DNA of 64,000 bases from Rhizobium leguminosarum bv. viciae USDA 2370 (GTDB lineage: Bacteria; Pseudomonadota; Alphaproteobacteria; Rhizobiales; Rhizobiaceae), in contig NZ_MRDL01000046.1 in assembly GCF_002008365.1 (NCBI RefSeq), positions 288,035 to 352,034 on the forward strand. Reading direction: 5' to 3'. Under the pieces are notes generated by a model. That model saw nothing but the letters and a program-made list of their open reading frames with translations. It was not told where the DNA came from and did no database searches. Each line of letters opens with the position of its first letter. Positions within the stretch are counted from its first letter, which is position 1. The position numbers were made by a program, and so were the translations under genes. Of the stretch, positions 58,746 through 64,000 are shown piece by piece.

Positions 58746-59557
58746 GCGACAATCTTCTGGAAATCGAAAAGCTCAATGTCGATTACCTCATCGACAAGGG
58801 AGAATTCCGCGCCGTGAAGGAGGTCTCCTTCAATATCGGCCGCGGCGAGATCTTCGGGCTGGCGGGTGAATCCGGTTGCGGCAAGAGCACGATTGCCTAT
58901 GCCATCACGCGTCTTTCCAAGGCGCCTGCCTGGATCAGCGGCGGCAGCATCCGGCTGGACGGACAGGATCTCCTGAGGCTGCCCGAACGCGAGTTGCAGA
59001 AAATCCGCTGGAAGCGCATCGGCATGGTCTTCCAGAGCGCGATGAATTCACTCAATCCGCTGATGCGGGTCGAGGCGCAGTTCCATGACGTTCTGCGCCG
59101 ACACACCGGTTGCTCGCATGAGGAATCAAGGGCTCGCGGCGAGGAGATGTTCCGCCTCGTCGGCATCCCCACACATCGCATCGGCGACTACCCGCACCAG
59201 TTCTCCGGCGGCATGCGCCAGCGCATCGTCATCGCCATCTGCCTGGCGCTCAGGCCCGAACTCATCATCATGGACGAGCCGACGACGGCTCTCGACGTGG
59301 TCGTGCAGCGGGAGATTCTCGAGCAGGTCGTCGATCTGCAGCGGACCTATGGTTTTTCGGTGCTCTTCATCACCCATGACCTGCATCTGATGGCGCAGCT
59401 CTGCCAGCGCATCGGGGTGATGCTGAAGGGCGAACTCGTCGAAGTGGGCGATGTTCGCCAGGTCGCTCAAGCGCCGCGGCACGAATATACCCGCAAGCTT
59501 TGGAATGCCATTCCGCAGCTTCCGGGCAATCCGCATCTATCGGGAGTCTTGGCATGA
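58742..59557 (+). CDS. ABC importer ATPase, DppD/OppD type
   Basis: 271 residues. Walker A GESGCGKST (about 43-51), signature FSGGMRQRIVIAICLA, Walker B LIIMDEPTTALD. The usual C-terminal oligopeptide-transporter extension is short. ATGA overlap with the permease gene. Confidence 0.93.
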   Translation: MSDNLLEIEKLNVDYLIDKGEFRAVKEVSFNIGRGEIFGLAGESGCGKSTIAYAITRLSKAPAWISGGSIRLDGQDLLRLPERELQKIRWKRIGMVFQSAMNSLNPLMRVEAQFHDVLRRHTGCSHEESRARGEEMFRLVGIPTHRIGDYPHQFSGGMRQRIVIAICLALRPELIIMDEPTTALDVVVQREILEQVVDLQRTYGFSVLFITHDLHLMAQLCQRIGVMLKGELVEVGDVRQVAQAPRHEYTRKLWNAIPQLPGNPHLSGVLA

Positions 59558-60480
59558 AAGCGGAGGCAAATCCTGTTGTCGCCGACGCGGTGATCCGGCT
59601 CGAAGACATCAAGCGTAATTTCGGCCCGGTACATGCGCTGAAAGGTGTGTCCTTCTCGCTCTTTCCCGGGCGGGCATTGGCGCTGGTCGGCGAATCCGGC
59701 TGCGGCAAGACGACTTGCGCCCGCATCATCGCCCGCTTGGACAAACCGACGGGCGGCAGGCTGTTTTTCCGCGGGCAGGATCTGACCGCCCGCGGCGAGG
59801 CGAAGGATGAGCATCAGTACCGCAGGGAGGTGCAGATGGTCTTCCAGGATCCGTTCTCGTCGCTCAACCCAGCCTTCACGGTCAGCCATCATCTGGCGCG
59901 GCCACTGCAATTGCATCGGCAGAGCGGCTCCAGGGCGGATCTTCCCGAAGAGATTGCCCGCCTGCTGGCAAGCGTCGGGCTGGAGCCCGATGTGACCAGG
60001 CAGAAATTCCCGCATGAACTCTCGGGCGGGCAGCGGCAGCGTGTGAATATCGCTCGGGCGCTGGCCGTCGCGCCGAGCGTGCTGGTTGCCGATGAGCCGA
60101 CCTCGATGCTTGATGTCTCCATCCGCAAAGACATTCTCGATCTGCTCGCGAAAGTGAAACGCGAGAATGAGCTCGCCATGCTCTATATCACGCACGACAT
60201 CGCAACGGCCGCACATGTGGCCGAAGAGATCGTCGTCATGTTCGCCGGCCAGATGGTCGAATGGGGCGACACCGATGCGGTTCTGTCCGATCCGCGCCAT
60301 CCCTATACAAGATTGCTGCTTTCAGCCGTTCCAGATGGCAGCCGGCCGTTCGTGACGGGCGGAAGCGCGCGTTTCCTCGAACAAGCGGAAAAGGTACGCT
60401 CGCTCAGCCGTCCGGAATCGACTGTCGTCGAGCAGGTCGGCTCCAATCATTTCATACGCGCGCTCGGCGTTTCCGGCTGA
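59554..60480 (+). CDS. ABC importer ATPase, DppF/OppF type
   Basis: 308 residues. Walker A GESGCGKTT (about 49-57), signature LSGGQRQRVNIARALA, Walker B LVADEPTSMLD. It has the C-terminal region with HPYTRLLLSAVPDG typical of oligo-HPY ATPases. Four-base overlap with the preceding gene; coexpressed. Confidence 0.93.
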   Translation: MKAEANPVVADAVIRLEDIKRNFGPVHALKGVSFSLFPGRALALVGESGCGKTTCARIIARLDKPTGGRLFFRGQDLTARGEAKDEHQYRREVQMVFQDPFSSLNPAFTVSHHLARPLQLHRQSGSRADLPEEIARLLASVGLEPDVTRQKFPHELSGGQRQRVNIARALAVAPSVLVADEPTSMLDVSIRKDILDLLAKVKRENELAMLYITHDIATAAHVAEEIVVMFAGQMVEWGDTDAVLSDPRHPYTRLLLSAVPDGSRPFVTGGSARFLEQAEKVRSLSRPESTVVEQVGSNHFIRALGVSG

Positions 60481-60491
60481 AGGATGGCAAA

Positions 60492-60962
60492 GTGGACTAC
60501 CTGGTAAACCTTTCCACCCTGCCGCAAGATACGCAATCGCCCGAGCGAATGGCCCGCGAGGGTGTGACGATCCGCCGGGCTCTGCCGCCGGAATTCCGGC
60601 TGATCACTGGCTGGATCGCAGAACAATTCGGTGAGGGATGGGCGAGCGAGGCATCCGTCGCGATGACCCGCCAGCCGACGACCTGCTTCATCGCCACGCG
60701 CGAACAGAAGCTCGTCGGTTTTTCCTGCCATGAAGCGACGGCACGCGGTTTCTTCGGACCGACCGGCGTCGACGAAGGCCTTCGCGGGCTCGGCATCGGC
60801 CGGGCATTGCTTTTTGCCAGCCTGAACGACCTGACAGCGATGGGCTATGCCTACGCGATCATCGGCGATGTCGGCCCTTCTGCCTTTTACGAAAAGGCCG
60901 TCGGGGCCATGCCTATCCCCAATTCCGCTCCCGGCATTTACGCCGGAATGCTCAAGACCTGA
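60492..60962 (+). CDS. GNAT-family N-acetyltransferase
   Basis: 156 residues from GTG 60492 (SD AAGGA 6 bp upstream). GNAT acetyl-CoA motif GVDEGLRGLGIGRALLFASL (about 97-116, R/Q-x-x-G-x-G/A) and C-terminal YAIIGDVGPSAFYEKAVGA. It lies between the ATPase and the hexosaminidase genes of a chito-oligosaccharide set; a role in amino-sugar acetylation is plausible but unproven. Confidence 0.85.
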   Translation: MDYLVNLSTLPQDTQSPERMAREGVTIRRALPPEFRLITGWIAEQFGEGWASEASVAMTRQPTTCFIATREQKLVGFSCHEATARGFFGPTGVDEGLRGLGIGRALLFASLNDLTAMGYAYAIIGDVGPSAFYEKAVGAMPIPNSAPGIYAGMLKT

Positions 60963-60983
60963 TCTTCAGAAGGAAGAGTGACC

Positions 60984-63005
60984 ATGTCCATTTCGCGACC
61001 GAAAGCCCTGCGGCTTGAAACCCTTTGGAATCCGCCTGCTGATGGTAAGGAGTTTTCCTATGTCCTGCGCCTCAAGAACCTCGGCACCGAGCCGCTTTCG
61101 AATTTCTCCCTCTGCGTGAGCGGCCCGGGCCGTGTCGATCCGGCGGGTCGCGTCGAAGGCGCGACGGTCTCACAACGGCTCTCGAATTTCACCGAATTCC
61201 AGCCGCCGGCCAATTTCGTTCTCGGCGCCGGCGAGACGTGGACGATTTCGGTCTACGCGTTGAGCTGGCAGTTCCGCCACTGGACGGACGGCGCGACGAG
61301 CGGCTATCTCGCGCTTTCTGATGGCAGCACGATCGTGCTCACCATCGAGCCGACGCGATCTTCGGTCAGCAACGCACCATTGAAGCGTGGCGCCGAGATC
61401 TATCCGGTTCCCATCAATGCGCCCGTTCAGGTGTCGATCATCCCCTGGCCGAACCATGTGTCGGTCACTTCCCGCCGGCCGCTGCCGGCCGGTTTTGCGC
61501 CGCAGGCGCAGAGCGCTGAAGGGGAGGCGGCAGCACGCAGTTTCGCAGCGCTGGTCGAGCATCTCTTTGCCGTCGAGGGCATCGTACGGAGCGAGGCGGA
61601 AGGCGCGGTTCCGGTTGCCCTGAAGGATGCCGCCAGGTTCGGGCCGGAGGCCTATCGACTGAGCTTCGAGGGTGAGGTGATCACGATCGAGGCAAGCAGC
61701 CGGACCGGCTTCCTCTACGGTCTCGTCACGCTCGGCCAGATCTGGCGCGGTGCAAGGCTGCATCCCGAGGTCTTCCAGTTTCCGGCCGCCGGCGAGATCG
61801 TCGATGAGCCGTCGATGGGTTGGCGCGGGCTGCATCTCGATGTCGCCCGCCAGTTCTACGGCGCCGCCGAGGTCAAGAAGCTGTTGGCGGTGCTTGCCTG
61901 GAACAAGCTCAACCGCTTCCACTGGCACCTTTCCGACGACGAAGCATGGCGCGTCGAGATCGACGCCTATCCTGATCTGACCGCGGTCGGCGCCTGGCGC
62001 GGCCACGGTCTGGCCGTTCCGCCGCTGCTCGGTTCGAGCCCGGCCCGCACCGGCGGCTATTACACCAAGGCCGCCATCCGCGAGATCGTCGCCCATGGCA
62101 AGAGCTTCGGCGTGGAGATCGTGCCGGAGATCGATGTCCCCGGCCATTGCTACGCCATGCTGCAGGCGATACCGGAGCTGCGCGATCCGGCCGAGGTCGG
62201 CAGCTATTATTCGGTTCAGGGCTTTCCCGACAATTGCATCAATCCGGCCCGCGAGAAGACCTATGAGATCATCGAGACGATCCTCTCCGAGCTCATCGAA
62301 CTCTTTCCGTTCAAGATCATCCATCTCGGCGCCGACGAAGTTCCGCTTGGCGCGTGGTCCGGCTCGCCGGAAGCGCTCGAGCGCCTGCGCAGCGCGGCCG
62401 GCAACGAGGTTGCCGATGCGCATGCCAAACGGCTGAACGTCGTGACCAATACCCACGGCGCCGACGACATCCACGGCTCGGGTGCCGCCATCCTGCAGGC
62501 GGAGTTCCTCAGCCGCGTCCAGCGCTTCCTTGCGAGCAAGGGCTGCATCACCGGCGGCTGGGAAGAGGCAGCCCATGGCGATGTCATCGACAAATCGAAG
62601 AGCTATCTCTGCAGCTGGCGCAATGTCGAGGTCTCGGCCGAACTGGCCGAGCGCGGCTACGAAATCGTCGTCTGCCCCGGACAGGTCTACTACCTCGACA
62701 TGGCGCTCAGGCCCGACTGGGATGAGCCCGGCGCCAGCTGGGCGGGGACTTCGGATGCCGAGAAGCTCTACAATTTCGATCCCATCGGCGGCTGGACGGC
62801 GAGCCAGAAACAGAAACTCCTCGGCATCCAGGCCTGCATCTGGTCCGAGCCGATGACGGATCGCGCCGTTTTCGACCGCCTCGTCTTCCCGCGCCTTTCC
62901 GCACTTGCCGAAACGGGCTGGACAAAGCCGTCATCCAAGTCGTGGGAGCGTTTCAGGGCGCTCGCAGGACTGATGCCGCTGCTCTACGGACTGCAGCAGT
63001 CGTAG
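60984..63005 (+). CDS. Beta-N-acetylhexosaminidase, GH20
   Basis: 673 residues from ATG 60984 (SD AAGGAAG); a GTG six bases upstream is less well placed. No signal peptide, so cytosolic. N-terminal carbohydrate-binding-like beta domain (1-150), GH20b domain (about 165-280), then the GH20 barrel: WRGLHLDVARQFYGAAEVKK, FHWHLSDDEAWRVEI, and catalytic pair Asp-Glu in HLGADEVP (about 450). Releases terminal GlcNAc from imported chito-oligosaccharides using the substrate acetamido group. Confidence 0.92.
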   Translation: MSISRPKALRLETLWNPPADGKEFSYVLRLKNLGTEPLSNFSLCVSGPGRVDPAGRVEGATVSQRLSNFTEFQPPANFVLGAGETWTISVYALSWQFRHWTDGATSGYLALSDGSTIVLTIEPTRSSVSNAPLKRGAEIYPVPINAPVQVSIIPWPNHVSVTSRRPLPAGFAPQAQSAEGEAAARSFAALVEHLFAVEGIVRSEAEGAVPVALKDAARFGPEAYRLSFEGEVITIEASSRTGFLYGLVTLGQIWRGARLHPEVFQFPAAGEIVDEPSMGWRGLHLDVARQFYGAAEVKKLLAVLAWNKLNRFHWHLSDDEAWRVEIDAYPDLTAVGAWRGHGLAVPPLLGSSPARTGGYYTKAAIREIVAHGKSFGVEIVPEIDVPGHCYAMLQAIPELRDPAEVGSYYSVQGFPDNCINPAREKTYEIIETILSELIELFPFKIIHLGADEVPLGAWSGSPEALERLRSAAGNEVADAHAKRLNVVTNTHGADDIHGSGAAILQAEFLSRVQRFLASKGCITGGWEEAAHGDVIDKSKSYLCSWRNVEVSAELAERGYEIVVCPGQVYYLDMALRPDWDEPGASWAGTSDAEKLYNFDPIGGWTASQKQKLLGIQACIWSEPMTDRAVFDRLVFPRLSALAETGWTKPSSKSWERFRALAGLMPLLYGLQQS

Positions 63006-63048
63006 CGCTCGGGATCGGCGCCGCGGGCTTTATTTGAGGATCACCCTT

Positions 63049-63072
63049 GCCATCGCCGGAGGCGGTGATGGC
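63049..63072. terminator. Hairpin after the GH20 gene
   Basis: GCCATCGCCG / CGGTGATGGC, 4-base loop, one mismatch, between the convergent GH20 and HxlR genes. No T run. Confidence 0.45.
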
Positions 63073-63105
63073 GGGGGATACTGACATCGGCTTCAAGGCG
63101 AGTTG

Positions 63106-63570
63106 TCAGGTGGCCGCTTCATCTGCCCCGGGCGGTTGACATTCGGGTGCTGCGATACGAATAGGACGTGTTCCAATCGGTGCGCCGGTCGCGCGGTCGA
63201 TGGTGACGGGATCGACCTCCGTTCCGGTTTCGGCGTCGAAGAAACGGGTGACGTCGCCGCCGCCGCGGTACTTGCGGCCCCAGGCACCGATCGCAAACAG
63301 CACCGGCAAAAAGTCGCGGCCGGCTTCCGTCAGCACATATTCGTCGCGCGGCGGACGCTCGGAATAGCGACGCTTTTCCAGCAATCCTTCCTCGGTCAGC
63401 GATGACAGCCGCCCCGTCAGCATTGTCGGGACGATGCCGAGGCTTTTGCGAAATTCATCGAAGCGGGTCAGCCCCGCATGGGCGTCGCGCATGATCAGCA
63501 TGCTCCACGCATCGCCGACGAGCGCCAGGCTACGGGCGATCAGGCAGGGCTGTTCCGAAAGATTCTTCAT
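63106..63570 (-). CDS. HxlR-family transcriptional regulator
   Basis: 154 residues. HxlR winged helix: CLIARSLALVGDAWSMLIMR (with the conserved C at position 9), FDEFRKSLGIVPTMLTGRLS, YSERPPRDEYVLTEAG. The last 50 residues are a Pro-rich tail. Divergent from an SDR gene; HxlR regulators often respond to aldehydes or quinones and control adjacent oxidoreductases. A near-palindrome lies between the two starts. Confidence 0.9.
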   Translation of the reverse strand: MKNLSEQPCLIARSLALVGDAWSMLIMRDAHAGLTRFDEFRKSLGIVPTMLTGRLSSLTEEGLLEKRRYSERPPRDEYVLTEAGRDFLPVLFAIGAWGRKYRGGGDVTRFFDAETGTEVDPVTIDRATGAPIGTRPIRIAAPECQPPGADEAAT

Positions 63571-63593
63571 GTCGATATCTTTTTAGTAGTGAC

Positions 63594-63614
63594 TTGCTAT
63601 CGATTTGATAGTAA
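63594..63614. promoter_or_regulatory. Candidate HxlR operator
   Basis: TTGCTATC-GATTT-GATAGTAA, 8-bp arms with one mismatch, between hxlR and the SDR gene. Confidence 0.55.
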
Positions 63615-63660
63615 CAGAATGCGCATAGACATTCCACGACAAAAACGAAGGCAGACGTCA

Positions 63661-64000
63661 ATGAGCAAGAGAGAACGCGGCATTGCCCTGGTCACCGGGG
63701 CTTCCTCCGGCATCGGGCTGGTGACGGCGAAGGCGCTGCGGCGCGACGGTTACCGGGTGTTCGGCACCAGCCGAAAGCCGATGGCCGACACCGCCGATGG
63801 GATCACCATGCTGGTCTGCGACGTCATCGACGATCGATCCGTGCAGAGCGTCGTCGACGAGATTCTGAAGCGCACGGGACGGATCGATCTTCTGGTCAAC
63901 AATGCCGGGATCGGCCTGCTCGGCGGCGCCGAGGAATCGACGACGGCGCAGGCCAAAGCCGTATTCGACGTCAACGTCTTCGGCACGATGCGCATGACCA
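63661..64000 (+). CDS. Short-chain dehydrogenase/reductase, partial at right edge
   Basis: First 113 residues. Rossmann motif TGASSGIG (14-21), NNAG motif (LLVNNAGIGLLGG), Asp in VCDVIDD. The catalytic Tyr-x3-Lys lies outside the window. Starts ATG 63661, 90 bp from the divergent HxlR gene, which probably regulates it. Confidence 0.85.
   Translation, partial: MSKRERGIALVTGASSGIGLVTAKALRRDGYRVFGTSRKPMADTADGITMLVCDVIDDRSVQSVVDEILKRTGRIDLLVNNAGIGLLGGAEESTTAQAKAVFDVNVFGTMRMT

Noticed and set aside
61170..62576. 468-codon frame antisense to the GH20 gene
   Set aside because: Shadow of a well-supported coding gene; no family features.
1..64000. CRISPR arrays, tRNA or rRNA genes, insertion sequences, phage genes, replication origin
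   Set aside because: None seen on reading both strands: no regularly spaced identical repeats, no transposase or integrase motifs, no RNA gene of those classes.

Overview
The window looks like a piece of a Rhizobium genome (R. leguminosarum / R. etli group), probably from a chromid-type megaplasmid. The grounds are high-GC rhizobial codon use, a soxBDAG-glxABCD block as known in rhizobia, minCDE (carried on secondary replicons in Rhizobium and Sinorhizobium), an NfeR1/ar14-type small RNA and a dispersed rhizobial palindromic repeat. No replication origin, rRNA or tRNA gene was seen. The species and replicon assignment is inference.

Layout. 1-8694: a Tad (tight adherence) pilus locus. A minus-strand operon runs from a Flp-like pilin through a CpaA prepilin peptidase, two TadE-like proteins, a Tad-domain protein, an unknown secreted protein and CpaB to an FHA-CpaF fusion cut by the left edge. 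A second CpaF ATPase lies divergently on the plus strand, translationally coupled to an unannotated 43-residue membrane microprotein. 8717-35296: a methylated-amine island. It holds mgdABCD (soxBDAG-like), a GATase1-AraC regulator, an XRE-cupin regulator, mgsABC (glxBCD), gmaS/glnT, purU, a dimethylamine monooxygenase set with a GcvT-like partner, tmm, then after an interruption tdm and a divergent APC permease. Read as a pathway: TMA to TMAO (Tmm), DMA (Tdm), methylamine (Dmm), gamma-glutamylmethylamide (GmaS), N-methylglutamate (Mgs), then glutamate plus a C1 unit (Mgd), with folate-linked C1 handling by GcvT domains and PurU. The interruption (26.5-30.6 kb) holds a miniature PAS-chemoreceptor gene, minCDE behind tandem CtrA boxes, two small charged proteins, cspA and several repeat copies.

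35.3-45.2 kb is a mixed region: a pseudogene remnant, an AraC regulator with a LysE exporter, an aldo/keto reductase, a flavin amine oxidase, a MarR regulator with clear operators in front of a haloalkane dehalogenase, a PmtA-like methyltransferase, a two-component system and a DEDDh exonuclease. 45.4-45.9 kb holds a DUF1127 gene followed by a small-RNA locus with four CCTCCTCCC anti-Shine-Dalgarno motifs. 46.2-52.0 kb: kduI-kduD, a GntR regulator and a very large GH94 phosphorylase. 52.1-54.8 kb: an MFS drug exporter and an orphan flagellin. 55.2-63.0 kb: a peptide-type ABC importer with a GNAT protein and a cytoplasmic GH20 hexosaminidase, probably for chito-oligosaccharide use. The window ends with an HxlR regulator and a truncated SDR gene.
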